From Arthrobacter globiformis (GTDB lineage: Bacteria > Actinomycetota > Actinomycetes > Actinomycetales > Micrococcaceae), in NCBI RefSeq assembly GCF_030815865.1, contig NZ_JAUSXI010000001.1, forward strand, positions 3,782,001-3,846,000: a DNA stretch of 64,000 nucleotides, read 5' to 3'. Shown in pieces: positions 1 to 8,341 of this stretch; within the stretch, counting starts at the first letter, position 1, and every line of letters starts with the position of its first letter. A program made the translations under genes and the position numbers. The notes under the pieces were generated by a model. That model saw nothing but the letters and a program-made list of their open reading frames with translations, did not search any database and was not told the DNA's origin.

Positions 1-984
1 GACGCCGCGGGCCTTGATCCATTCAGCGGATTCGCGCAGGCCCTCTTCAAGGCTGACCTGCGGGGCCCAGCCGAGTTCGGCCAGCGCCTGCGACGGGTCC
101 GAAAGCAGGTGCATGACTTCGCTGGCCTCCGGGCGGACCCGCTCATCCTGGGTGATGATGTCCGCCGTCGAACCCGTGACCTTCCGGGCCATCTCAACCA
201 GTTCACCGATGGAGACGTCGTACCCGGTGCCGAGCTGAATGACCTGGCCCTCCAGCGGGATATCAGCGCTGGCTGCCTTCAGGAATCCGTCGGCGGTATC
301 GGTGACAAAGGTGAAGTCACGGCGCGGTGTCAGCGAACCAAGGTGGATCTTTTCGGCACCGGCAACCATCTGCTGCAGCACGGTGGGGATGACGGCTCGC
401 GCGGACTGCCGGGGTCCGTAAGTGTTGAACGGGCGCAGAACCACGACGGGAGTCTCGAAGGAGCTTGCCCATGCCTCGCAGAGCTTGTCGGCCGCGATCT
501 TCGTTGCGCTGTACGGGGACTGGCCACGGAGCTCGTTTTCGATGGTGATCGGCACGGTCTTGGGCGTGCCGTAAACCTCGGACGTCGAGGTGTTGACGAG
601 CCGCGGCACATTGTGCCGGCGCACACCTTCAAGGACATTCAGTGTGCCCACGACGTTCGTTTCCACGTAGGAGCGCGGAGCCTCGTAGGAGTACGGAATC
701 GCAATGAGGGCCGCCAAATGGAGGACAACATCCGAGCCTGCAACGAGGTCGGAAACGAACTCGGCGTCCCGGATATCGCCGAGCCGCAGATCCACAGCGT
801 CCCGCTCCTCGGAGCTCAGGTCATCGAGCCAGCCATAGGACCCATTGGAGTTGTAAACGCACAGTGCCCGCACATTGGCACCCTGGGCGATCAGCTGCTG
901 GGTGACGTGGCTTCCGATGAAGCCATCCGCTCCCGTAACAACTACCGTCTTGCCCGTAAGGTTCTGCTGAGTCAAGGTGATCAC
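1..984 (-). CDS. legB: LegB-like NAD-dependent sugar-nucleotide 4,6-dehydratase (3' end off window)
   Basis: This is a short-chain dehydrogenase/epimerase whose C-terminus runs off the left edge. The N-terminus has the Rossmann motif GADGFIGSH. It also has LALIAIPYSYEAP, a TSTSEVYGT stretch and the YxxxK catalytic pair in SPYSATKIAADK, followed by RPFNTYGPRQSARAVIPT. These blocks are typical of LegB, which makes the 4-keto-6-deoxy intermediate from a nucleotide-GlcNAc in legionaminic acid synthesis. I chose the GTG start at 984 because it overlaps the stop of the upstream nucleotidyltransferase (GTGA), which indicates translational coupling. It is the last visible gene of a minus-strand operon; an aminotransferase (LegC) would be expected next. 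Related 4,6-dehydratases for bacillosamine or pseudaminic acid are alternatives, but the LegG/LegI neighbours favour the legionaminic route. Confidence 0.87.
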   Translation of the reverse strand, partial: MITLTQQNLTGKTVVVTGADGFIGSHVTQQLIAQGANVRALCVYNSNGSYGWLDDLSSEERDAVDLRLGDIRDAEFVSDLVAGSDVVLHLAALIAIPYSYEAPRSYVETNVVGTLNVLEGVRRHNVPRLVNTSTSEVYGTPKTVPITIENELRGQSPYSATKIAADKLCEAWASSFETPVVVLRPFNTYGPRQSARAVIPTVLQQMVAGAEKIHLGSLTPRRDFTFVTDTADGFLKAASADIPLEGQVIQLGTGYDVSIGELVEMARKVTGSTADIITQDERVRPEASEVMHLLSDPSQALAELGWAPQVSLEEGLRESAEWIKARGV

Positions 985-2048
985 TGGCCTTTCGCTGTCG
1001 CTAGGTCTTTAGGTGTTCCGACGTCGATCCAGTCGGATTCGATCGGCCATGCGGACACTGTCCTGGACTGTTCGATACAGGCCTGGACCAGTTCCGGCAT
1101 GGAAAAGGGTTCAAGGTATGGCACCAGCGCCAGCGCCTCAGGCGAAACGGCATAGATACCTGTGCTGATTTCGAATTCGATGGTGGGCTTCTCAACGACT
1201 GCTGAAATCGAACGTCCCTCGCCGATTTCAAGGACGCCGAAGGGCACCTGATGGGTATACGGCCGGGCAGCAACGGTCACGCTGGCGTTCTTCGCGGCAT
1301 GGAAGGCGAGAAGTTCGGCCGCCGAGTAGCGGACCATAAGATCCGCGTTCGTGACGAGCACAGGCTCGGAGATGTCAGGCCGCTCGTGGTGAAGCAACCC
1401 CAGCGCACCGGCGGTGTTGAGGGGCTTGGCCGGATCCTCGTGCAGGTACTTAATGGTGCAGCCAAGGCGGGAACCGTCGCCGAGGTGGGCCATGATCTTC
1501 TCAGCCAGGTACGCCACGGAAACGTAGATGTTCGTGACGCCCGACTCCACAAGGCCAAGAATAATCCATTCGATAATGGTCCGGTCGGCAACGGTCATCA
1601 GCGGCTTCGGGGTGTCCTTCGTCAGCGCACCCAAGCGCGTGCCCTTGCCGCCGGCCATAATGACGGCGATGTTGCTCAGCGATGTCCGTCCCACAATGTC
1701 GTTGAGCGTGTGCAGTCCCACGAGCCGGCCGGCATCATCAACCACCGGAACTTCACTGATCCGCAGGCTGCGCATGAGGTCCAGGACCGAGGCGCGCGTG
1801 GCATCTGGACCAACGACATGCGGAGCCCGGTTGGCGAACTCGTGGACAAGACCGTCGAGCTGCGCTCCCTTCAGCAACCCCCGGCGGATGTCGCCATCGG
1901 TAAGTACTCCCTGAAGTTTCCCCGACTCATCGGTAACCAGGGCAATCGCGGAAGCTCCGCGGTCGATGGTCTCCAACGCCTGCCTAACGGTGGCGTCCTG
2001 CCCGATACAGACGTTGCCGAGGGGCCCGTCAATACTCATACGTGTCAT
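981..2048 (-). CDS. ptmE: CBS-domain sugar nucleotidyltransferase, PtmE-like
   Basis: The first ~120 residues form a tandem CBS pair (VRQALETIDRGASAIALVTD; TRASVLDLMRSLRISEVPVV). From about residue 125 follows a GT-A nucleotidyltransferase domain with the signature MAGGKGTRL and the TPKPLM motif. The CBS-plus-NTP-transferase layout is that of PtmE, the guanylyltransferase acting on glucosamine-1-phosphate that feeds the GDP-linked legionaminic acid route in Campylobacter. GDP specificity here is inferred from architecture and context. The ATG at 2048 overlaps the legG stop (ATGA). A second in-frame ATG at 2039 has a better-spaced GGAGA and may be the true start. Its own stop overlaps the GTG of legB, so the gene sits inside a coupled operon. 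Confidence 0.82.
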   Translation of the reverse strand: MTRMSIDGPLGNVCIGQDATVRQALETIDRGASAIALVTDESGKLQGVLTDGDIRRGLLKGAQLDGLVHEFANRAPHVVGPDATRASVLDLMRSLRISEVPVVDDAGRLVGLHTLNDIVGRTSLSNIAVIMAGGKGTRLGALTKDTPKPLMTVADRTIIEWIILGLVESGVTNIYVSVAYLAEKIMAHLGDGSRLGCTIKYLHEDPAKPLNTAGALGLLHHERPDISEPVLVTNADLMVRYSAAELLAFHAAKNASVTVAARPYTHQVPFGVLEIGEGRSISAVVEKPTIEFEISTGIYAVSPEALALVPYLEPFSMPELVQACIEQSRTVSAWPIESDWIDVGTPKDLATAKGQ

Positions 2049-3199
2049 TCTCCAGTGCTGATGTCGATGAAGGCCTTGGTCAACTGCGCCTGAGCGCTGC
2101 TCACCACCACGCGTTCGATCCGAGCTGACGAATGCGAGTCCCCGTAGGGATTGACCACCTGACGTGACAATTCCCGAAACTCCGCGCTCAAGGCCTTTTC
2201 AATACTAGCGTGGATCTCCGAACGCTCGTCGCGGCAGTGGATGACGTTGGCGCCGCATTCGCGGCCTTTTTGCCGGTCTCCAACGTTGACCACTGGAACG
2301 GAAAAGGTGGCAGCTTCAAGAATCCCCGACGAGGAATTACCCACCAGGGCATCGATAGTGGCCATGACCTTTGGATACAACGGGCCAAGGCTCTCGCGCA
2401 CAACGGCGGCTCCCTCGGCCGCAATCCCTTCAAGTTCTGCAACGATCTCATCGCGTCCGGCGTCGAAGCCCGGGTACGTGAGAATGGCGGTCCCGCCGGC
2501 GGCGATGGCCTCGTCGAACACCTGCCGTGCCAATGCACCGGCGTTCCCGTCCATCTCAGCTGTGGGCGGGTGGTAGGTCACCATCAGCAGGGGCCGGACC
2601 AAGGGCCGGCCGAATTCAGACCGGAACTCCTCGTCCGTCAGGGGATCCGGCGTGCTGAAGCGGTCAAGCCCTGGGGCGCCGGTCTGATGAATCCGTTCGG
2701 GCGACTCACCCAGTTGCGCAACCCGCCGTGCGGCGCCGGCTGTGCTGACGCAGTGCTGGTCCGCCAATTTGGTTACTGCGTGCCGCACGCGTTCGTCGAG
2801 AGCCCCCTCCGTAACTTCGCCGCCGTGGAGGTGCACCAGCCGCACACCCGCCACTACGACCGGCGGCACGACATAAAGCAGCTCCCAGCGGTCCCCCAGA
2901 ACGACGACGGCGTCTGGCTGACTCTGTTGGAGCAGGTCCGCCATACTGCCGGACAGTTCGGGGCCGAGGGCCAGCTGGCCAGCCGCCGAGGCGTCGTCCA
3001 GATAGAGCTGCAGGTCGTGGTGCACGTACGCGCCATCAGCGAGTCCGGCTTCGCGAAGCCGCTCGGTCGCCGTCCCGGCAGGAAACCCCACCGCGGTTGC
3101 AACGTGCAGGTCCACGTCAGGATTCTCGGCCAGCCTGACAAGGACAGGCGCGATCGGGAAGAGATCGGCTCGCGTCCCTACGAAGCCCAGCACCCTCAT
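2045..3199 (-). CDS. legG: Hydrolysing sugar-nucleotide 2-epimerase, LegG/NeuC family
   Basis: The 384-residue protein begins MRVLGFVGTRADLFPIAPV, the usual N-terminus of hydrolysing UDP-GlcNAc 2-epimerases. Near the C-terminus it has GNSSSGILEA and NVGDRQKGRE, both typical of the NeuC/LegG/WecB superfamily (GT-B fold). In legionaminic acid synthesis LegG removes the nucleotide from diacetylbacillosamine while inverting C2, giving 2,4-diacetamido-2,4,6-trideoxymannose for LegI. An in-frame GTG extension to 3247 would overlap legI deeply. The ATG at 3199, one base beyond the legI stop, gives the expected N-terminus and was chosen. A housekeeping WecB role is less likely given the neighbours. 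Confidence 0.87.
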   Translation of the reverse strand: MRVLGFVGTRADLFPIAPVLVRLAENPDVDLHVATAVGFPAGTATERLREAGLADGAYVHHDLQLYLDDASAAGQLALGPELSGSMADLLQQSQPDAVVVLGDRWELLYVVPPVVVAGVRLVHLHGGEVTEGALDERVRHAVTKLADQHCVSTAGAARRVAQLGESPERIHQTGAPGLDRFSTPDPLTDEEFRSEFGRPLVRPLLMVTYHPPTAEMDGNAGALARQVFDEAIAAGGTAILTYPGFDAGRDEIVAELEGIAAEGAAVVRESLGPLYPKVMATIDALVGNSSSGILEAATFSVPVVNVGDRQKGRECGANVIHCRDERSEIHASIEKALSAEFRELSRQVVNPYGDSHSSARIERVVVSSAQAQLTKAFIDISTGE

Positions 3200-3200
3200 G

Positions 3201-4253
3201 TCAGCCCAGGTCCTGTTCGACCAACGGGGTTCCGGCCTTGATGTCACGCCCTGCGGGACGGCCCACGACCTGGGCCGAGGGCCGGAGCCCGCCTTCGGGG
3301 CGCAGGATGGCTATGTCCGCAGCGGTGATGACCGTCCCTGCCGCAATGTCCCTCACAGCATGAAAGGAACGCCGGACCAGACCGGCATTGGCTTCCTCGC
3401 TAGGCATTCGGCGCTTATGACCGTCACCGAGAGCCCGGGACACGCCGCGGACGGAGCGAACGTAGTCCTCGAACTCGGCCTTCTCCAGTGACGCAGAGTG
3501 GTCCGGACCGTTGCGTGTCTTATCAGTGGTGATGTGCTTCTCCAGCAACGTCGCCCCCAGGGCGGTGGCGGCGATGGCGGTCAGGGATCCGGGCGTGTGG
3601 TCCGACCAGCCCACCTCGACTCCGAACTCCGTCCGCATGGAGGGAATGGCCAGCAGATTGGCCTCGTCTAGGGGTGCCGGGTAGGCAGAAACACAGTGGA
3701 GCAGTACCGTGGCCGGCGCCTTGGCTGTCGCTTCGAGGGCCGCCGCCACTTCCTCACGTGTTCCCATACCCGTCGACACGATCATCGGAATACCAAATTC
3801 CGCGATAGCGGCGAGATACGGGGTGTTGGTCAGCTCGCCGGAACCGATCTTGAGTCCCGGGACACCGATGTCCGCCAGCATCCGCGCGCTGTCATAGTCG
3901 AAGGGTGTCGAGAGGAACGTAATTCCCCGTTCAGAACAGTGATCTCGCAACTCAACCCACGCGGACTCGGGCAGTGTCAGGCGCCTGAGCATCTCGGACT
4001 GGGACTCTGCAAATCCAGCCTTCTTTTGGTACGGCGTGGTGTCCGCGGCTTCCGTGACCAGCGCTTCCGGCTTGAACGTCTGGAACTTCACGGCGTTTGC
4101 CCCGGTGTCAGCCGCCATGTCGATCAGCTCATGGGCGACTGCCACATCACCGTCATGGTTCACCCCGGCCTCGGCGATGATGAAAACTTCCTCGACAGCA
4201 CCGATGCGGTGCGGACCGAACGTTACATGCTGGGCTTTGGATTCGGTGGTCAC
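3201..4253 (-). CDS. legI: N-acylneuraminate/legionaminate synthase, NeuB/LegI family
   Basis: The 350-residue protein starts with the NeuB signature FIIAEAGVNHDGD, then ANAVKFQTFKPEAL. It also has the TIM-barrel motifs KIGSGELTN and VGWSDHTPG and the strand leading to EKHITTDK. Residues ~290-350 form the antifreeze-like SAF domain (RSFHAVRDIAAGTVITAADI) found in these synthases. The enzyme condenses phosphoenolpyruvate with a 2,4-diacetamido or N-acetyl hexose to form a nonulosonic acid. The LegB/LegG/PtmE context points to legionaminic acid rather than sialic acid. The GTG start overlaps the stop of the upstream acetyltransferase (GTGA). Family membership is clear; the exact sugar stereochemistry cannot be read from sequence. 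Confidence 0.9.
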   Translation of the reverse strand: MTTESKAQHVTFGPHRIGAVEEVFIIAEAGVNHDGDVAVAHELIDMAADTGANAVKFQTFKPEALVTEAADTTPYQKKAGFAESQSEMLRRLTLPESAWVELRDHCSERGITFLSTPFDYDSARMLADIGVPGLKIGSGELTNTPYLAAIAEFGIPMIVSTGMGTREEVAAALEATAKAPATVLLHCVSAYPAPLDEANLLAIPSMRTEFGVEVGWSDHTPGSLTAIAATALGATLLEKHITTDKTRNGPDHSASLEKAEFEDYVRSVRGVSRALGDGHKRRMPSEEANAGLVRRSFHAVRDIAAGTVITAADIAILRPEGGLRPSAQVVGRPAGRDIKAGTPLVEQDLG

Positions 4254-4951
4254 AGGGTTGTGCCTTTCTTGGATGACAATTCCCGGGCCGGAACACCAAT
4301 GTAGGTTGCTCCCCCGGCGAGATCACGCGTTACGACGGCACCCGCTCCGATTACAGACCGTCCTCCTACGGTGCAGCCTGGAAGAATGCGGGCGCCCGAC
4401 CCAACAAATACTCTATTGCCCACGAGGGATGCCCCCAAAAGAACCGCACCGGGAGCCAGATGCGAGCCGGAGCCCACGCCTACATCATGTTCGACAATGG
4501 CGCCTGAGTTGACGATGACAGCCGAGCCTATGTCTGCCAACGGACCTACGTGAGCGTGCTCGCAAACCTGCGACAGGGCACCCAAACTGGCGGTGGGATC
4601 CACCGTTGCACTTGCCGCAACAAGAGGGCCGGCGAGGTGCCTCAGATCGGCATCTGCAATGATCGCATCCGCGAGGCGGTTCCGGATTCCGTTGTCACCA
4701 ATGCCCACTGCAATAGACAGTGAATTTTCCACCGCAAAACCCAATGCCTCGGCGTCGTCAGAGAAGTACCGCGGAGGCCGTCCGGCTGCGTTATTGAAGG
4801 GGCGGAGGTGCTGGTGGACCTCGGCGGAATCGTGGGTCGCGTCGGCGAGGCCAGCGTCGGCAACAGCTGCAACCGAGTCGCCGCGTCCGTTCACGATGGA
4901 CGCTAGGCTGCGCGCGTGCCCGGAGGCCCCTATGATGAGCCAGGCCCCCAC
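4250..4951 (-). CDS. NeuD/PglD-type sugar acetyltransferase, candidate LegH
   Basis: The N-terminal ~80 residues form a PglD_N-type Rossmann segment beginning with LIIGASGHARSLASIV. A left-handed beta-helix of hexapeptide repeats follows, from about residue 110. The stretch NSGAIVEHDVGVGSGSHLAP holds the His expected to act as base in PglD-type enzymes, and the protein ends VTRDLAGGATYIGVPAREL. Such enzymes transfer acetyl from acetyl-CoA to the 4-amino sugar (PglD, LegH) or O-acetylate the finished acid (NeuD). In this cluster it is the only candidate for the 4-N-acetylation needed before LegG, so LegH is the preferred inference. The GTG start at 4951 lies 2 nt past the stop of the preceding gene. 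Confidence 0.78.
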   Translation of the reverse strand: MGAWLIIGASGHARSLASIVNGRGDSVAAVADAGLADATHDSAEVHQHLRPFNNAAGRPPRYFSDDAEALGFAVENSLSIAVGIGDNGIRNRLADAIIADADLRHLAGPLVAASATVDPTASLGALSQVCEHAHVGPLADIGSAVIVNSGAIVEHDVGVGSGSHLAPGAVLLGASLVGNRVFVGSGARILPGCTVGGRSVIGAGAVVTRDLAGGATYIGVPARELSSKKGTTL

Positions 4952-4953
4952 GC

Positions 4954-6048
4954 TCAGAGCCGGCCCGACTCTTTGAGCCTTACCGGTTCCACCGCGACTG
5001 CCGGTGTGAGCTTCGGCAGCGGGGAAGGCAGATGTTTCAAGGGGTGGCGAAGGAAGTGGATTGGCGAGAGGCCCGCTTCACCGCTGTGCGCGCCCTCCGG
5101 ACGCTTCCGCAGTCCTAGGACGGCCTGGGCCTTTTCCAAGGGACCGCTGGCCCAGTAGTCCCAGAAGGCACCGACGGAGCGGCTGTTCCAGCCGAGCAAG
5201 TCCTTGAGTTCGTCGGGCGACTTCATGTCCTGCACACCAAGCTCCATGTCCGCGATGCGCTTGAGCTCCGCGCTGTCCGGCGACTTCTCATAGAACTCCG
5301 GCCACAGCTCACGCATCCGGAGTCCGGGATCGGTTTCCGCATTCTCACCGAGCTGGAAATCCGGCCCGTAGATTTGCACGGCTGCTCCTGCGGCCGCTGC
5401 GTAGAGAAGGGCGGTTGACATGCGGTTCGAAACCACCTTCTGTGCAGATCCCATCATCCACAGGATCCGTCCCAAGAACTGGGGATTCCGGCGCTCACCC
5501 GCGCTAATGACCTCATGTCCGGCATCGGTCCACGCGCGGTAGATTTCGGGGTGCGCGAGATCCTCAATATGCAGACAAACAGCAGACGGACCTTCCCTAC
5601 GGAGGACCTCCTCTGCAAAGCCTTCGTGATCGCCGCTCACCTTCATCAACGCCGTCCCATGGACGGGAAGAACAACGGTGCCAGTGGTGCGTTTCGGCAC
5701 TGCAACTCCGTCCCTGGCGGCCTGCAGCAGGTAGAGGAACGGCGCCCCAACAGCGGTCACCATGCTGGACCCGTCGGAGAATCGATTTTCCCGCCCGTCC
5801 ATGGCGAAACCGCGGGAAGCAGAAGTCCAGATCAATCGCTTACGGTTGGAGCCGCGGTCATTGAAGTCGGCGAACTGTGCCAGTACCGGCGACTTGACAG
5901 TCCACCCGTGTTGTAGCAGGCCAGGAATATGGCGGATTTCTGACATTCCGCAGTAATTGGCCAACGCCGAGGAGTGACCGTAGTAATGGTTTTGGATGTC
6001 CATATGGAGTAGTGGCACCTCAGAAGAAATCAGACAGATGATGCTCAC
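4954..6048 (-). CDS. Unrecognised protein, candidate nonulosonate glycosyltransferase
   Basis: I do not recognise the family of this 364-residue soluble protein. It has no signal peptide or membrane segment. It contains SNRMSTALLYAAAAGAAVQIYG, a helix-glycine-strand pattern that in GT-B glycosyltransferases lies near the donor site, and an earlier VVLPVHGTALM strand. It is the first gene of the minus-strand leg operon and is divergent from the CMP-sugar synthetase legF. Sandwiched between the enzymes that make a CMP-activated acid, it is the obvious candidate for the transferase that uses it. That function is inference from context only. The GTG at 6048 is used as start; an internal ATG at 6003 is possible. 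Confidence 0.5.
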   Translation of the reverse strand: MSIICLISSEVPLLHMDIQNHYYGHSSALANYCGMSEIRHIPGLLQHGWTVKSPVLAQFADFNDRGSNRKRLIWTSASRGFAMDGRENRFSDGSSMVTAVGAPFLYLLQAARDGVAVPKRTTGTVVLPVHGTALMKVSGDHEGFAEEVLRREGPSAVCLHIEDLAHPEIYRAWTDAGHEVISAGERRNPQFLGRILWMMGSAQKVVSNRMSTALLYAAAAGAAVQIYGPDFQLGENAETDPGLRMRELWPEFYEKSPDSAELKRIADMELGVQDMKSPDELKDLLGWNSRSVGAFWDYWASGPLEKAQAVLGLRKRPEGAHSGEAGLSPIHFLRHPLKHLPSPLPKLTPAVAVEPVRLKESGRL

Positions 6049-6207
6049 ATACTACGTGCAGCTCCGCGGTGGCACGTCGACGGGACGAGCGGGGACGCCG
6101 ATGCTACCGCTCGGCCGAAGGCCTGAACACGTTACCGGTAGGATGAAAATAATTTGCGACAGCGCATCGGCTTTGTCCAGCTCCACGACTGAGGTTAGAG
6201 AACATTT

Positions 6208-6972
6208 ATGAATCCAGATACCGTACGCCCTCGTGTCTTGGCGGTCGTTCCGGCTCGCGGGGGATCCAAGGGCCTTCCCGGAAAGAACATCCGGCCCCTC
6301 ATGGGGAAACCGCTTTTGGCTCACGCCGTTGCGCTGGCCGGGCTTCTGGGCGACAACGTCAGGTGCATCGTTTCCACTGATGATGAAGACATTGCCGAGG
6401 TGGCGCGGGAGTCAGGGGCCGAGGTGCCATTTATCCGGCCTGCGGAGCTGGCTTCTGATTTGGCACCGACAGCCGCCGTGCTTCGTCACGCTTTGAGTAC
6501 GGCCGAGAGCATCTACTCTGAAGAGTACGACATGGTGCTGCTCCTAGAACCCACAAGCCCCACTCGGACGAAAGAAGCGGTTCAGGCGGCTATCGACCAG
6601 TTGTCGCAAACCCCTGAACTGGACGGCGTCATAGCCGTTTCTGAGCCATTCTTCAATCCGTTGTGGGTAGGCGTCCGTCCCCGCGATAAGGGACCAGTTC
6701 TGGAACGCTACTTCAAGGAGGGAACAGGCATCGTGCGCCGGCAGGACCTTCCTTCCTACCTAAGAATAAATGGGAACTTCTACGTCTGGCGCTCTGACTT
6801 CATTCGCAGGCTGGAGCACAGCTGGTTCGACGAGGGAGTCCACGGATACGTCCAAATTCCTGAACTCCACGCTTTCAGCATCGACGATGAGCACGAATTC
6901 CACTTGATCGAAGCCGTGGTAGCGGCCGGTTTGGCACCCTTGCCCGAAGTCGCCTCGCCCGTCGGAGAATAA
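6208..6972 (+). CDS. legF: CMP-nonulosonate (legionaminate/acylneuraminate) cytidylyltransferase
   Basis: The 254-residue protein carries the NeuA-family signature AVVPARGGSKGLPGKNI at residues ~11-27. VSTDDEDIAEVARESGAEV and LLLEPTSPTR follow, all typical of CMP-N-acylneuraminate synthetases. These enzymes activate a nonulosonic acid with CTP before transfer to a glycan. It completes the LegB-LegG-LegI set, but it lies on the plus strand, divergent from the rest, with a 159-bp intergenic region between. LegF (CMP-legionaminate) is preferred from context; NeuA or PseF substrate choice cannot be distinguished by eye. A perfect 10-bp stem-loop lies 14 bp after the stop. Confidence 0.85.
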   Translation: MNPDTVRPRVLAVVPARGGSKGLPGKNIRPLMGKPLLAHAVALAGLLGDNVRCIVSTDDEDIAEVARESGAEVPFIRPAELASDLAPTAAVLRHALSTAESIYSEEYDMVLLLEPTSPTRTKEAVQAAIDQLSQTPELDGVIAVSEPFFNPLWVGVRPRDKGPVLERYFKEGTGIVRRQDLPSYLRINGNFYVWRSDFIRRLEHSWFDEGVHGYVQIPELHAFSIDDEHEFHLIEAVVAAGLAPLPEVASPVGE

Positions 6973-6986
6973 TCCGCTTTCCGCCG

Positions 6987-7020
6987 CCCCAGCTGAGCCA
7001 GGTCCCGGGGTCAGCTGGGG
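6987..7020 (+). terminator. Stem-loop, probable terminator after legF
   Basis: CCCCAGCTGA at 6987-6996 pairs perfectly with TCAGCTGGGG at 7011-7020 across a 14-nt GC-rich loop. It sits 14 bp after the legF stop and faces the convergent GT2 gene. No clear T-run follows, so termination strength is uncertain. The following ~140 bp, up to 7158, hold nothing I recognise. Confidence 0.55.
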
Positions 7021-7158
7021 CAGGGCTTCAGGTGGCGGCGGCTATTTGTTCGGAATCCATCAGGAAGATGCGTGCGCCGTTGCCGCCACACACCCATCTC
7101 TGAGGCAGCCCGCCACCGTGACCGATATGCTGGGGACCGTGTCAGTTCAGGGAGAGTA

Positions 7159-7983
7159 TTAGCGGGAGGCCAGCGTTCTGATCCGCCGAATCAGATCAGG
7201 TGGAAGATAGTACATCATGTAGAGCGCTGTGCGGAATGCCGTATTCCGGAGCAGTTGACTCGCTGCCGACTTTCCCAGCGACTCGGCGAGGTTCTTCCGA
7301 CCGGCGAAAATTGTCTTGACGTAGGACGCGCGGGGATGGACACCCCGGCTGGTTTGGTTGGGGTGGATGCGGTACTCGACGACGTCGGCGTCGAGTACCG
7401 CCATGCGTCCGCGCAGGGCCAGGCGCAGCCAGAGGTCGTAATCTTCCATCTGCCTCATCGGGTTATACCCGCCCACCGCCCGATAGTCAGCGGCTCGGAA
7501 CATGATCGCCGACTGGACGAGCACGTTCTGCTCCAGCAGTTTTCCGCGTACGTCAGCGCCTGATGCATGTCCGAAGGCCCCGATTCGGGCGCCTTCCTCA
7601 TCAATCCACGGCGCCTGGCCGGTGACCGCCACTGTGTCCGGATGCTCACGCAGGTATGACACCTGCCGGGCAAGACGGCCGGGCAGGGCAACGTCGTCGG
7701 AGTCCAGCCGGGCAATAAATTCGCCCTGCGCGTGCTTGCATGCCTCGCCCAGGGCATGCCCCACGCCTTGGGGGTTCGTCCCGTGGACCAGACGCACACG
7801 TGGGTCGGAGGCCCATTCCTTGCCTGGGGCCAGCTCGACCCCGTCCAGGTAGAGGATCACCTCGAAGCTGGCGCCGTCCTGGTCCAAAACGGACTCGACA
7901 GCCCGGTCCAGCCACCGGTGCATGCTGTTGGTCGGAATGATCAGCGAGACATCCACAGTGGGTTCTGCCGGTTCGGCGGCCAT
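7159..7983 (-). CDS. Family 2 glycosyltransferase
   Basis: This GT-A fold glycosyltransferase has the N-terminal strand VDVSLIIPTNS. It also has AVESVLDQDGASFEVILYLDG, the metal-binding region ARLDSDDVALPGRL, and MEDYDLWLRLALRG near the acceptor site. GT2 enzymes of this kind add sugars to lipid-linked or surface polysaccharides; donor and acceptor are unknown. An upstream in-frame start (8022) would overlap the preceding gene by 38 bp. The ATG at 7983, one base after that gene's stop, is preferred. It is the last gene of a three-gene minus-strand unit with a DUF2304 protein and a dolichol-phosphate-mannose-synthase-like transferase. Confidence 0.85.
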   Translation of the reverse strand: MAAEPAEPTVDVSLIIPTNSMHRWLDRAVESVLDQDGASFEVILYLDGVELAPGKEWASDPRVRLVHGTNPQGVGHALGEACKHAQGEFIARLDSDDVALPGRLARQVSYLREHPDTVAVTGQAPWIDEEGARIGAFGHASGADVRGKLLEQNVLVQSAIMFRAADYRAVGGYNPMRQMEDYDLWLRLALRGRMAVLDADVVEYRIHPNQTSRGVHPRASYVKTIFAGRKNLAESLGKSAASQLLRNTAFRTALYMMYYLPPDLIRRIRTLASR

Positions 7984-7984
7984 A

Positions 7985-8338
7985 CTATTTGCCGTCCGTT
8001 TCCCAGACTCTCGGAGTCTCATCTATGGCGATGCGCCGCGACAGCTTGGTCAGCGAGATCTCGGTCTGGCGAAACCGCTGGTACGTGGTGGCCATGAAGA
8101 TCAGCAGCCATACAACGACGCCGTACAGGACAAGGTCGGTGCCACGGCCGATTCCGAACCATCCTGCGACCGTGGTCAACATCTGAGGAAAGAAGATCGA
8201 CAGGGCCGCGACGAAGGTAAACACCATGAGCATGATGCGGCGGATGGCCAGATGCCTGGCATTGGAACCACCCCGCATGAGGATCATCGCAACCAGGACG
8301 ACGGCGAGTACCAGGATGATCTGGATGACAATAAGCAT
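7985..8338 (-). CDS. DUF2304 small membrane protein
   Basis: The 117-residue protein has three predicted hydrophobic helices: residues ~2-20, ~33-57 and ~68-84. A charged C-terminal tail of the form RFRQTEISLTKLSRRIA follows. This is the usual layout of DUF2304 proteins. They are regularly encoded beside DPM1/GtrB-like polyprenyl-phosphate glycosyltransferases and are thought to work with them in membrane glycan assembly. Here it lies 3 bp from such a transferase (8342-9007) and 1 bp from a second GT2. Its molecular role is not established. Confidence 0.75.
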   Translation of the reverse strand: MLIVIQIILVLAVVLVAMILMRGGSNARHLAIRRIMLMVFTFVAALSIFFPQMLTTVAGWFGIGRGTDLVLYGVVVWLLIFMATTYQRFRQTEISLTKLSRRIAIDETPRVWETDGK

Positions 8339-8341
8339 GAA

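Noticed and set aside
109..1155. Long plus-strand open frame opposite legB/ptmE
   Set aside because: It lies fully antisense to two well-conserved enzymes and its translation shows no domain; it is a by-product of high GC content.
7000..7158. Possible small gene or RNA between legF and the GT2 gene
   Set aside because: Only the stem-loop at 6987-7020 is evident; the rest has no ribosome-binding site, conserved frame or tRNA-like fold.
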